From: Streptosporangiaceae bacterium
GTDB lineage: Bacteria; Actinomycetota; Actinomycetes; Streptosporangiales; Streptosporangiaceae
Direction of reading: 5' to 3'
NCBI GenBank assembly: GCA_030040475.1
Contig: JASHTQ010000018.1
Location: 1-10,319, forward strand
Length of the DNA: 10,319 nt
The position numbers were made by a program, and so were the translations under genes. The notes under the pieces were generated by a model. That model ran no database searches and was not told the origin of the DNA. It saw nothing but the letters and a program-made list of their open reading frames with translations. Below, in pieces: positions 1 to 6,123 of the stretch; position 1 is the first letter of the stretch, and each line of letters starts with the position of its first letter.

Positions 1-684
1 CCCCGTGCACCCCTTGCGGCCCGTGCGCCCCAGCCGTCGTTCCTGGCTGCGGACATCCGCCTCGACGACCTCGGTCGCGCCAGTTTCACCTTGCTGACAC
101 CGGACGGTTCCGCGCCGGTCAGCCTGCGGTTGCACGGCGCGCATAACGTACCGAACGCCCTGGCTGCCGCCGCACTGGCCAGCGAGCTCGGCCTCGGCCT
201 CGGCGAGATCTCCGACGGGCTGTGCGCCGCGGTCGCGCGCAGCCGGTGGCGGATGGAGGTCCGCCAGCGGGCGGACGGAGTGACGATCATCAACGACGCC
301 TATAACGCGAACCCCGAGTCGGTGCGCGCCGCCATCGACGCCCTGCGGCACCTGGCGCGGGACGGCCGCGGGTTCGCGGTCCTCGGGCACATGGCCGAGC
401 TCGGCGATTTCTCGCAGGCCAGCCACGCCGAGGTCGGCGAGTTCGCCGCCAACGCCGGGCTGGCCGGGCTGATCGCGGTCGGCGACGAGGCGGCGCCCAT
501 CTTGACGGCCGCCCGCGGCGTGCGGTCCTGGCATGGCGAGGCCATCGCCGCGCCGGACGGCGCCGGCGCGGTCGCGATGCTGGCGAACAGGCTGAAGCCC
601 GGTGACGTCGTACTGATAAAGGCATCGCGCGCTGCCGGGCTCGAGGGTCTCGCGGCCGAGCTAGAGCTGGAGGCGACCAGGTGA
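1..684 (+). CDS. murF: MurF, UDP-MurNAc-tripeptide:D-Ala-D-Ala ligase (C-terminal half, cut by window start)
   Basis: MurF is the cytoplasmic, ATP-dependent ligase that adds D-Ala-D-Ala to UDP-MurNAc-tripeptide, the last soluble step in peptidoglycan precursor synthesis. The frame is open from base 1, so the start lies outside the window; 227 residues are visible, about half of a usual MurF of roughly 460. Seen in order: [15 protein letters not shown] (the HNxxNxxAA segment of Mur ligases), [22 protein letters not shown] (the DxYNANP motif opening the C-terminal domain), [10 protein letters not shown] (the VLGxMxELG motif) and [11 protein letters not shown] near the end. These motifs separate MurF from MurC, MurD and MurE. 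The P-loop region is not in the window. The TGA stop overlaps the mraY GTG start in a GTGA, so the two are probably translationally coupled, as expected in the dcw cluster. Confidence 0.96.
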   Translation, partial: PRAPLAARAPQPSFLAADIRLDDLGRASFTLLTPDGSAPVSLRLHGAHNVPNALAAAALASELGLGLGEISDGLCAAVARSRWRMEVRQRADGVTIINDAYNANPESVRAAIDALRHLARDGRGFAVLGHMAELGDFSQASHAEVGEFAANAGLAGLIAVGDEAAPILTAARGVRSWHGEAIAAPDGAGAVAMLANRLKPGDVVLIKASRAAGLEGLAAELELEATR

Positions 685-1850
685 AGACCGTCCTGCTGTC
701 CGCCGCCGTCTCGCTGTTCTGCGCGCTCTTCGGCACCCCGCTGGCGATCAGGGTCTTCAGCCAGCGCGGCCTCGGCCAGGAGATCAGGTCGGACGGCCCG
801 GCCGGGCACATGTCCAAGCGCGGCACGCCCACCATGGGCGGCACGGTGATCATCACCGCGGCGCTCGCGGGTTACCTGGTGGGTCACCTCGTCACCGGCG
901 ATCCCATGTCCGCATCCGGGCTGCTCGTGATGTTCCTGATGACCGGCCTCGGCCTCGTCGGCTTCCTGGACGACTTCATCAAGCTGTACATGCAGCGCAG
1001 CCTCGGCCTGCGCAGCGGGGCGAAGCTCGCGGGCCAGGCGGTCGTCGGCGGGATCTTCGCGGTGCTCGCGATCAGGTTCCCCGACGGCTACGACCTCACC
1101 CCCGCGTCCACCCACCTGTCCTTCTACTCGGACTTCGGCATAGCGCTCGGGCCCGTCCTGTTCGTCGTCTGGGTCATCCTCATGGTGTCGGGGACCTCGA
1201 ACGCCGTGAACCTCACCGACGGTCTCGACGGCCTGGCGACCGGCGCGGCGATCCTCGCGCTCGCCGCCTACATGATCATCGGCATCTGGCAGCTGCGCAA
1301 CGACTGCACGGTTTACCTGGCCCAGGGCTGCTACGACGTCCGCGACCCGCAGGACCTGGCCATCGTCGCCGCCACCGTGATGGGCGCCTGCATCGGGTTC
1401 CTGTGGTGGAACGCGCCGCCGGCCAAGATCTTCATGGGCGACACCGGGTCGCTGGCCCTCGGCGGCGCGCTAGCCGGCCTGGCCATCACCACCCACACCG
1501 AGTTGCTGCTGTTCCTGCTCGGCGGGCTGTTCGTGATCATCACGATGTCCGACGTGATTCAGGTAACCGTGTTCAAGGTGACCAGGATCAGAACAGGGCG
1601 AGGGATACGGGTCTTCAAGATGGCGCCGCTGCAGCATCATTTCGAGCTGAGCGGGTGGGCCGAGACCACGATCGTCGTCCGCTTCTGGATCATCGCCGGC
1701 ATCTGCGTCGCGCTGGGCCTTGGCATCTTCTACGTCGGCTTAGCCGCCCACCGCCCACCGCCCACCGCCCAGCCGCCTGTCCCCGTCCCCGTCCTCACCC
1801 CCTGGTTCACTCTGGCCACACCCGCCACTCCCCTTGCGGTTTACGGGTAG
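681..1850 (+). CDS. mraY: MraY, phospho-MurNAc-pentapeptide transferase, with unusual C-terminal tail
   Basis: MraY is the integral membrane enzyme that transfers phospho-MurNAc-pentapeptide from UDP to undecaprenyl phosphate, making lipid I. The GTG start at 681 overlaps the murF stop by 4 bp. Seen: KRGTPTMGG at 46-54, DDFIK at 97-101 (catalytic/Mg aspartates), [13 protein letters not shown] at 174-186, MGDTGS at 252-257 and PLQHHFE at 316-322, set among about ten hydrophobic helices. The enzyme is intact. The core ends near IFYVG at 349-353, where family members usually stop. This protein continues for about 36 residues rich in Pro, Ala and Thr, part of it encoded by four copies of a 7-nt repeat. 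The tail has no recognisable domain. The stop codon lies inside a long hairpin. murD does not follow; the next gene is convergent. Confidence 0.97.
   Translation: MKTVLLSAAVSLFCALFGTPLAIRVFSQRGLGQEIRSDGPAGHMSKRGTPTMGGTVIITAALAGYLVGHLVTGDPMSASGLLVMFLMTGLGLVGFLDDFIKLYMQRSLGLRSGAKLAGQAVVGGIFAVLAIRFPDGYDLTPASTHLSFYSDFGIALGPVLFVVWVILMVSGTSNAVNLTDGLDGLATGAAILALAAYMIIGIWQLRNDCTVYLAQGCYDVRDPQDLAIVAATVMGACIGFLWWNAPPAKIFMGDTGSLALGGALAGLAITTHTELLLFLLGGLFVIITMSDVIQVTVFKVTRIRTGRGIRVFKMAPLQHHFELSGWAETTIVVRFWIIAGICVALGLGIFYVGLAAHRPPPTAQPPVPVPVLTPWFTLATPATPLAVYG
1744..1771 (+). repeat. Four tandem copies of CCGCCCA inside the mraY tail
   Basis: The heptamer CCGCCCA occurs four times without interruption (1744-1750, 1751-1757, 1758-1764, 1765-1771). 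It encodes the AHRPPPTAQ part of the MraY tail. Because 7 is not a multiple of 3, gain or loss of one unit would change the reading frame of everything downstream. A CCCCGT doublet follows at about 1780. Confidence 0.9.
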
Positions 1851-1902
1851 TGGGTGTGGCACCGCGTACCCAGAACGGTATGCGGTGCCACACTCATTAC
1901 CC
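1845..1902 (+). terminator. Long hairpin over the mraY stop codon, probable terminator or palindromic repeat
   Basis: Arms 1845-1870 and 1877-1902 form a 26-bp stem around the 6-nt loop CAGAAC. In + strand RNA all positions pair, with three G-U wobbles; the inner 17 bp (1854-1870 with 1877-1893) contain one of them. There is no U-tract after it, so this would be an intrinsic terminator of the U-less kind often proposed in actinomycetes. Its length also fits a dispersed intergenic palindrome. It lies between the 3' ends of convergent mraY and the acetyltransferase gene. Confidence 0.7.
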
Positions 1903-1938
1903 TCAGCGGGCGGGCAGGACCCTCAGCGGGCGGGCAGG
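1899..1938. repeat. Two perfect tandem copies of a 20-bp unit
   Basis: The unit ACCCTCAGCGGGCGGGCAGG occurs at 1899-1918 and again at 1919-1938 with no mismatch. The right copy contains the stop codon and last codons (LPAR) of the minus-strand acetyltransferase; the left copy lies just beyond that stop and overlaps the right foot of the mraY hairpin by 4 bp. It looks like a short local duplication. Confidence 0.92.
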
Positions 1939-2504
1939 GTGGGATGCGGGTCAACCGGCGGGATATCTGTCATCTCGCGGGTAATGGCCCACCGCTCATG
2001 GTCCCGCCAGGCGCCGTCGATGTACAGCATGTCGGGCGAGTAGCCCTCCCTGCGGAAGCCGTGCCGCTGGACCAGGCGCAGCGAGGCCTGGTTACCTGGC
2101 TGGATGCTGGCTTCCAGCCGGTGCAGCCGCAACTGCTGGAACGCGTAGCGCAGCACCAGGCCCAGCCCCTCGGACATGTAGCCCCGGCCGGCGCTCGGCG
2201 CGAAGGCCGCGTAGCTCAGGCTGGCGGACTGGAAGCGCCCGCGGACGATGCTGTCGATGGTGATCATCCCCGCCAGCCCTCCGCCGTCGCGCATGCAGAC
2301 GACCAGTCCCTCGGCCGTGGGCTGCTCGAAGCGCGTGAGGTAGACGCCGAACTCCCGCGGCGTGGTCGGCATCGTGTACCACGGGTAGTGCAGGTCGATG
2401 CTGGCCCGTGCCAGCCGCAGGAACTCGTCCTGATCCCCGGCCGCGATCCTGCGAACGCTCACCCGAGCGCCGTCTCCCCGCCTGCCCGCGTCACCGTCGC
2501 TCAT
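1923..2504 (-). CDS. GNAT family N-acetyltransferase, RimJ/RimL-like
   Basis: Predicted to move an acetyl group from acetyl-CoA to an amine. RimJ/RimL-type members act on N-termini of ribosomal proteins, but many relatives act on small molecules, so the substrate is open. At 193 residues it is a single-domain GNAT of normal size. Seen: the beta-strand GLVVCMRDGGGLAGMITI at about 66-83, the acetyl-CoA pyrophosphate loop PSAGRGYMSEG at 103-113, and the C-terminal pattern PGNQASLRLVQRHGF at 136-150, with the Asn, Ser and Phe typical of RimJ/RimL. The ATG at 2504 has no convincing Shine-Dalgarno; a slightly later start would still leave the domain whole. It is convergent with mraY and divergent from the metallo-hydrolase gene. 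Its last residues are encoded by one copy of a 20-bp tandem repeat, so the exact C-terminus may be recent. Confidence 0.88.
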   Translation of the reverse strand: MSDGDAGRRGDGARVSVRRIAAGDQDEFLRLARASIDLHYPWYTMPTTPREFGVYLTRFEQPTAEGLVVCMRDGGGLAGMITIDSIVRGRFQSASLSYAAFAPSAGRGYMSEGLGLVLRYAFQQLRLHRLEASIQPGNQASLRLVQRHGFRREGYSPDMLYIDGAWRDHERWAITREMTDIPPVDPHPTLPAR

Positions 2505-2542
2505 GCCGAACGATATCCCGCGCCGCTCCCCGGTCCTGCCAG

Positions 2543-2571
2543 TTGCGGGCCGCCGCGTCGGGTACCAGTAT
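2543..2571 (+). promoter_or_regulatory. Candidate sigma70-type promoter for the metallo-hydrolase gene
   Basis: TTGCGG at 2543-2548 and CAGTAT at 2566-2571 are separated by 17 bp, an ideal spacing, about 30 bp before the ATG at 2603. Both hexamers match the vegetative consensus only partly. No comparable pair stands out for the divergent acetyltransferase gene. Confidence 0.35.
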
Positions 2572-2597
2572 CTCGTTAGCTGGGGACGAGATTAACG
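2570..2597. promoter_or_regulatory. Candidate operator: two overlapping inverted repeats
   Basis: ATCTCGT (2570-2576) and ACGAGAT (2586-2592) form a 7-bp inverted repeat with a 9-bp spacer. CGTTA (2574-2578) and TAACG (2593-2597) form a second, overlapping one. Both sit where the -10 region and transcript start of the candidate promoter would be, in the 98-bp divergent gap. A repressor site is possible; no regulator gene is adjacent. Confidence 0.35.
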
Positions 2598-2602
2598 GGG
2601 TC

Positions 2603-3382
2603 ATGGTGACGTCAGATCACTCACGACGAGGCGACGGCGCCGTCACGGTGACGTTCGCAGGCTGCGGCGATGCCTTCGGCAGCGGGGGCAGGTTCCAGCC
2701 CTGCATCCATCTCCGCCACGGCGAGCAGGCGCCGGTCCTGCTGGACTGCGGCGCGACGTCGCTGACCGCGCTGCGGCGCGGCGGGCTCGATCCGCGGGAG
2801 GTCGGCGCCGTCTTCGTGTCCCACCTGCACGGGGACCACTTCGGCGGCCTCCCGTTCCTGATCCTGGACGGCCAGTTCTCGCGCCGCAAAACGCCAATCG
2901 CCGTGGCCGGCCCGCTCGGCACCAGCCAGCGGCTGACCGAGGCCATGGAATGCCTGTTCCCCGGTTCGTCCCGGGTCCGCAGGAATTTCGAGGTCGCCGT
3001 CACCGAGCTAGAGCCGGGCCGCGGCCAGAGCCAACAGGTGGCGGGAGTGACGATAGAGGCGTTCCAGGCCAGCCATCCGAGCGGCGCGCCGGCCCTCATC
3101 CTGCGGCTAACCCTGGGCGGCACCGTCATCGCCTACACCGGCGATACCGCCTGGACGCAGGAGATCGCGCAGGCGGCGAAAGGCGCGGACCTGCTCATCG
3201 CAGAGGCCTACCACTGGGACAAGAAGGTGCCCCATCACCTCAGCCACGCGGACCTAGCCGACCACGAACGCGACCTGACCGCCGGCCGCGTCCTGCTGAC
3301 CCACATGTCCGCCGACATGCTCGCCCGCGTCGGCCAGGCCCGCTACCAGGCCGCGTACGACGGGATGGTCGTGACCCCATGA
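2603..3382 (+). CDS. Metallo-beta-lactamase-fold hydrolase, RNase Z-like
   Basis: A 259-residue cytoplasmic metallo-hydrolase with a complete di-zinc site. Seen: SHLHGDHFGG, giving H74, H76, D78 and H79; H158 in QASHPSG; D181 in YTGDT; and H234 in LLTHMS. This set and the single-domain length match the RNase Z/PhnP-like branch of the superfamily. I see no glyoxalase or beta-lactamase features. The substrate (RNA end, cyclic phosphate or another phosphodiester/ester) cannot be told from sequence alone. The ATG at 2603 is chosen because the frame upstream is only antisense to the acetyltransferase; GTG at 2606 is an alternative. GGGGACGAG at 2582-2590 is a weak, distant ribosome site. It ends in an ATGA overlap with the P-loop kinase gene, so the two are probably co-translated. 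Confidence 0.88.
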   Translation: MVTSDHSRRGDGAVTVTFAGCGDAFGSGGRFQPCIHLRHGEQAPVLLDCGATSLTALRRGGLDPREVGAVFVSHLHGDHFGGLPFLILDGQFSRRKTPIAVAGPLGTSQRLTEAMECLFPGSSRVRRNFEVAVTELEPGRGQSQQVAGVTIEAFQASHPSGAPALILRLTLGGTVIAYTGDTAWTQEIAQAAKGADLLIAEAYHWDKKVPHHLSHADLADHERDLTAGRVLLTHMSADMLARVGQARYQAAYDGMVVTP

Positions 3383-3972
3383 CCGGCGGCATCATCGGCC
3401 CACCGGGACGGATCGTCCTGCTGAACGGCGCGTCGGGCTCGGGCAAGACGAGCATCGCGGAGCAGCTGCTGCGCGTCCTCGATGAGCCCTGGTTTCACCT
3501 GCCCGTGGACGCCATCAACGCCATGCGGGCCAGGCAGCGCACCCTGGAGCTGAGCCCGGCCGAACTGGACCTGGTGCTCGCCCGCACCCGGGCCGGATTC
3601 CACCGGGCTGTGGCAGGAATGGCGGCCGCCGGCAACAACGTGGTCGCCGACCACGTGCTGAGCGAGCGGTGGCGGCTGCTCGACTGCCTGGCCGTCCTCG
3701 AGGACTTCGACGTCATCTTCGTCGGCGTCAGGTGTGCCGAGCAGGACCTGGAACGCCGCACGCGCCTGCGCGGCGACCGCGACCTAGGCGCGGCAATGGC
3801 CCAGCACGAACGAGTACACGCCCATGGCCGCTACGACCTGGAGTGCGACACGACCCACGCCAGCCCACTCGACTGCGCGCTCAGCATCAAGGCGTTCCTC
3901 GCGCTCGACCCTCACCCGCCGCGGGCATTCGACGAACTGCGAGCGGCCGAGGGATGGACGGCCGGCCGGTAG
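3379..3972 (+). CDS. Chloramphenicol-phosphotransferase-like P-loop kinase
   Basis: A 197-residue ATP-dependent phosphotransferase of the CPT family (Pfam CPT). The family's known member, from Streptomyces venezuelae, phosphorylates the 3-hydroxyl of chloramphenicol. Seen: the N-terminal strand RIVLLNGASGSGKTS with Walker A GASGSGKT at 17-24; EPWFHLPVDAINAM, whose D44 aligns by my recollection with the catalytic aspartate of CPT; VVADHVL in the middle; FDVIFVGVRC, RLRGDRDLG and YDLECDTTHASPLDCA toward the end, all matching the CPT layout. About 20 extra residues after the core overlap the convergent gene. The start ATG at 3379 overlaps the metallo-hydrolase stop by 4 bp. Many genomic CPT-like proteins have unknown substrates, so resistance is an inference only. 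Confidence 0.88.
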   Translation: MTGGIIGPPGRIVLLNGASGSGKTSIAEQLLRVLDEPWFHLPVDAINAMRARQRTLELSPAELDLVLARTRAGFHRAVAGMAAAGNNVVADHVLSERWRLLDCLAVLEDFDVIFVGVRCAEQDLERRTRLRGDRDLGAAMAQHERVHAHGRYDLECDTTHASPLDCALSIKAFLALDPHPPRAFDELRAAEGWTAGR

Positions 3973-4538
3973 CCCGCCGTGAGCGCGGCCACCGTCGCCC
4001 GCGGTGTGATGACCGTCACCTCGGCCGAGGGCTCGATCGCCTGCCGCGCCGCATAGCCGCCAGGCGCCCAGGCCAGCAGCCCGCCCTCGTAGACCAGCGA
4101 CGGCTGCCCGCAGACCTCCACCATGGTCCCGTCCGGCAGCGCGGACAGCGGGGCGGTGTAGCTGCGGCGCACCCCGGGCCGGACCAGCCGGTCCGCGTGC
4201 AGCCGGGCGTCCATCTGCGGTGCGCCGCTGGAACCGAAGCCGAAGGCGCGCTTGAACGCCTGGTAATCGCCGCGACGGCATTCCCCGCACGGCCGGTGAC
4301 CGGCGGCGAGCCCGGTGGCCTCGTCAAGGAAGAACAGCTCGGTCAGCCGGCCGGGCGTCGTCAGCGTCCTGCGTCGCCCCTTGAATTCCAGCACGCAGAT
4401 CAGCCACGCCCGGGCCGCCGAATAGCGGACCAGCCTGCCCTGGTCGTCGTGCAGCACGCCGCGGTTCCCCCAGAACATGCCGCGGTCAGCGACCGCGATC
4501 AGCTCCCCGTACGGCGTCACCCTGTTCTGCCGAGGCAT
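3912..4538 (-). CDS. Conserved hypothetical protein with Ada-like CxxC knuckle
   Basis: A 208-residue soluble protein that I recognise as a recurrent bacterial family without a name or established function. The start MPRQNRVTPYGELIA, then NRGVLHDDQGRLVR at 25-38, WLICVLEFKGRRR at 45-57 and TELFFLDEATGLAAGHRPCGECRRGDY at 66-92 are its most distinctive blocks. LAAGHRPCGEC (C84, C87) resembles the second half of the zinc knuckle of Ada-type proteins (AGFRPCKRC). A third cysteine, C48, and H30 could complete a site. There is no signal peptide or membrane segment. A possible DNA- or metal-related role is inference. The ATG at 4538 fits the family's N-terminus. The last 20 or so residues look low in complexity and overlap the CPT-like gene by 61 bp on the other strand. 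Confidence 0.8.
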   Translation of the reverse strand: MPRQNRVTPYGELIAVADRGMFWGNRGVLHDDQGRLVRYSAARAWLICVLEFKGRRRTLTTPGRLTELFFLDEATGLAAGHRPCGECRRGDYQAFKRAFGFGSSGAPQMDARLHADRLVRPGVRRSYTAPLSALPDGTMVEVCGQPSLVYEGGLLAWAPGGYAARQAIEPSAEVTVITPRATVAALTAGYRPAVHPSAARSSSNARGG

Positions 4539-4585
4539 ATAACACTTTCGCCCAACTTGCGCCGTGAACCTACATCTCGCCCAAG

Positions 4586-4601
4586 GTTACCGGTAAGTTA
4601 C
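4586..4601. promoter_or_regulatory. Palindrome plus 11-bp-spaced repeat in a divergent gap
   Basis: In the 99-bp gap between the hypothetical gene (-) and the secreted hydrolase (+), TTACCGGTAA at 4587-4596 is a perfect palindrome. GTTAC occurs at 4586-4590 and again at 4597-4601, an 11-bp period. This could be a regulator site, about 37 bp before the hydrolase start. I see no convincing -35/-10 pair here. Confidence 0.3.
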
Positions 4602-4637
4602 GTCCCGGCTGGGATCGACCACTCGGGAGCGTGGCAG

Positions 4638-6080
4638 ATGGCGAGGATGAAGAGACTGGCAGGGATGGCCCTCGCGGCGGGCCTGGTCATCGGCGGGCTG
4701 GCCGCGGCTGGCGCAACCCCCGCGGCGGCGGCCCCGAGCACGTGCGGCGGTACCGGCGCGGTGACAACGAAGACCGGGGCGTTCACCGACGGCTCGACGT
4801 ACCTGATCCAGTGCCCGGCCGGCGCGTGGAACGGCACGCTGTTCCTCTACAGCCACGGCTACGTGGTCCCGGGCGACGCCAATCCGGCCCAGGACGTGAG
4901 CGACCCGGTCACCCAGAGCTGGCTGCTCGGCAACGGCTACGCGATCGCGGGCTCCTCGTACGCGATCACCGGCTGGGCCGTCAAGTCCGCGCTCACCGAC
5001 CAGGTCGCCACCGTCGACACCTTCGACCAGACCTACGGCAGGCCCAGCCACACGATCGCCTGGGGCGCCTCGCTCGGCGGGATGATCACCGCCGGGCTGA
5101 TCCAGGATGACCCGAGCCTGTTCAGCGCGGCGCTGCCGCTGTGCGGCGTGCTGTCAGGCGGCGTGGCGACCTGGAACACCGCGCTGGACGCCGCGTTCGC
5201 GTTCCAGCAGCTCATCGCCCCCAACGTGAAGATCGTGAACATCTCCGACGCCGACGCGGCCGACAACCTGGCGGCCGGCGAAGAGGCCATCGCCAACGCC
5301 CAGAAGACGCCTCAGGGCCAGGCCAGGATCGCCCTGGTCGCGGCGCTCGGCGACACCCCCGGCTGGTTCACTCCGCTGTCGCCGGAACCGGCCGCGACCG
5401 ACTACGCCGCGCAAGAGCTCAACCAGTACCTGTGGGACACCGAGGTGACGTTCCCGTTCGTCCTGGACTTCCGCGCCCAGCTCGAGGACGTGGCGGGCGG
5501 CAACCCGTCGTGGAACACCGGCGTGAACTACTTCGCCGACCTGGCCAAGTCCGCCGACCTGGCCGAGGTCAAGGCGCTCTACCAGGCCGCCGGGCTCAGC
5601 CTGGGCAAGGACCTGCAGACGCTGAACAGCGCGCCGCGGATCGCCGCCAAGCCGTCCGCTGTGGCCTACCTGGCGCAGAACATCGCCTACAACGGCGAGA
5701 TCACGGTGCCCACCCTCACCGTGCACACCATCGGTGACGGCCTCGTCGTGCCGGAGAACGAGCAGGCCTACCGCAGCGTCGTGGACAGCGCCGGCCGCGG
5801 TCCCCTGCTCCAGCAGCTGTTCGTCAGCCGCGCGGGCCACTGCGCGTTCACCCCGGCCGAGATCGTCACCTCGATGAAGGTGCTGCTGAACCGCATGTCC
5901 ACCGGCCACTGGAACGTGCCGTCCCCGGCCGAGCTGAACGCCGAGGCCGCCTCGCTTGGCCCGGACTTCAACATTTACGAGTCCGGCAACACCGTCGTGC
6001 CGACCGCGCCGGAGTTCGCCAGCTTCACTCCCACCCAGTACCTCAGGCCGTTTGACCTGTTCCCGTTCCCGATCCTGTGA
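4638..6080 (+). CDS. Secreted alpha/beta hydrolase (esterase/lipase/peptidase type)
   Basis: A 480-residue exported serine hydrolase. The N-terminus has MARMKR, a hydrophobic stretch (7-25) and an ATPAAAA|P signal-peptidase site near residue 32. Catalytic triad as read: Ser145 in the nucleophile elbow WGASLGG, Asp367 in TIGDGLVVPEN, His401 in SRAGHCAF. LFLYSHGYVVPGD at 68-80 is the oxyanion-region strand (HG motif). Between residues 148 and 360 there is a long, partly helical insert that may form a lid. C36, C59 and C154 could form disulfides outside the cell. The substrate is not evident: esterase, lipase-like and tripeptidyl-peptidase-like enzymes all share this fold. The ATG at 4638 is preceded by GGGAG at 4625-4629 with good spacing; ATG at 4647 lacks one. 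The gene is monocistronic and ends 43 bp from the convergent kinase gene. Confidence 0.88.
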   Translation: MARMKRLAGMALAAGLVIGGLAAAGATPAAAAPSTCGGTGAVTTKTGAFTDGSTYLIQCPAGAWNGTLFLYSHGYVVPGDANPAQDVSDPVTQSWLLGNGYAIAGSSYAITGWAVKSALTDQVATVDTFDQTYGRPSHTIAWGASLGGMITAGLIQDDPSLFSAALPLCGVLSGGVATWNTALDAAFAFQQLIAPNVKIVNISDADAADNLAAGEEAIANAQKTPQGQARIALVAALGDTPGWFTPLSPEPAATDYAAQELNQYLWDTEVTFPFVLDFRAQLEDVAGGNPSWNTGVNYFADLAKSADLAEVKALYQAAGLSLGKDLQTLNSAPRIAAKPSAVAYLAQNIAYNGEITVPTLTVHTIGDGLVVPENEQAYRSVVDSAGRGPLLQQLFVSRAGHCAFTPAEIVTSMKVLLNRMSTGHWNVPSPAELNAEAASLGPDFNIYESGNTVVPTAPEFASFTPTQYLRPFDLFPFPIL

Positions 6081-6090
6081 CCGGCCGTTC

Positions 6091-6121
6091 GTTCTGAAAG
6101 AAAAGATCTTTTAATCAGAAC
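6091..6121. terminator. AT-rich bidirectional terminator hairpin
   Basis: GTTCTGA (6091-6097) pairs with TCAGAAC (6115-6121), and inside lies the perfect palindrome AAAAGATCTTTT (6101-6112), with a small internal bulge. It fills almost all of the 43-bp gap between the convergent hydrolase and ABC1-kinase stops, and its symmetry lets it serve both transcripts. Its A/T-rich core contrasts sharply with the surrounding GC-rich DNA. Confidence 0.72.
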
Positions 6122-6123
6122 GG

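Noticed and set aside
300..1115. Long minus-strand open frame antisense to murF and mraY
   Set aside because: Composition is Arg/Glu/His-rich without motifs, and both opposing genes are certain; it is a GC-driven shadow.
1899..1938. CRISPR or insertion-sequence end
   Set aside because: Only two directly abutting copies without spacers, no transposase and no flanking target duplication.
1403..2043. Plus-strand open frames running from mraY into the acetyltransferase region
   Set aside because: They have no start signal or domain and are the alternative frames of mraY; relevant only as possible tails if the 7-nt repeat changes.
2408..2602. N-terminal extension of the metallo-hydrolase
   Set aside because: Antisense to the acetyltransferase start and the promoter gap, Arg/Pro/Ser-rich, and the family domain begins after 2603.
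3379..3972. Firm call of a chloramphenicol resistance gene
   Set aside because: Family match is good, but most genomic CPT-like proteins are untested; the substrate cannot be read from the sequence.
4580..4605. A PhoP (PHO box) site before the secreted hydrolase
   Set aside because: The 11-bp period fits, but GTTAC differs from the GTTCACC repeat core, and only two units are present.
3669..4637. Very long N-terminal extension of the secreted hydrolase frame
   Set aside because: A clear signal peptide begins at 4638 with a ribosome site; the upstream part is antisense to the hypothetical gene.
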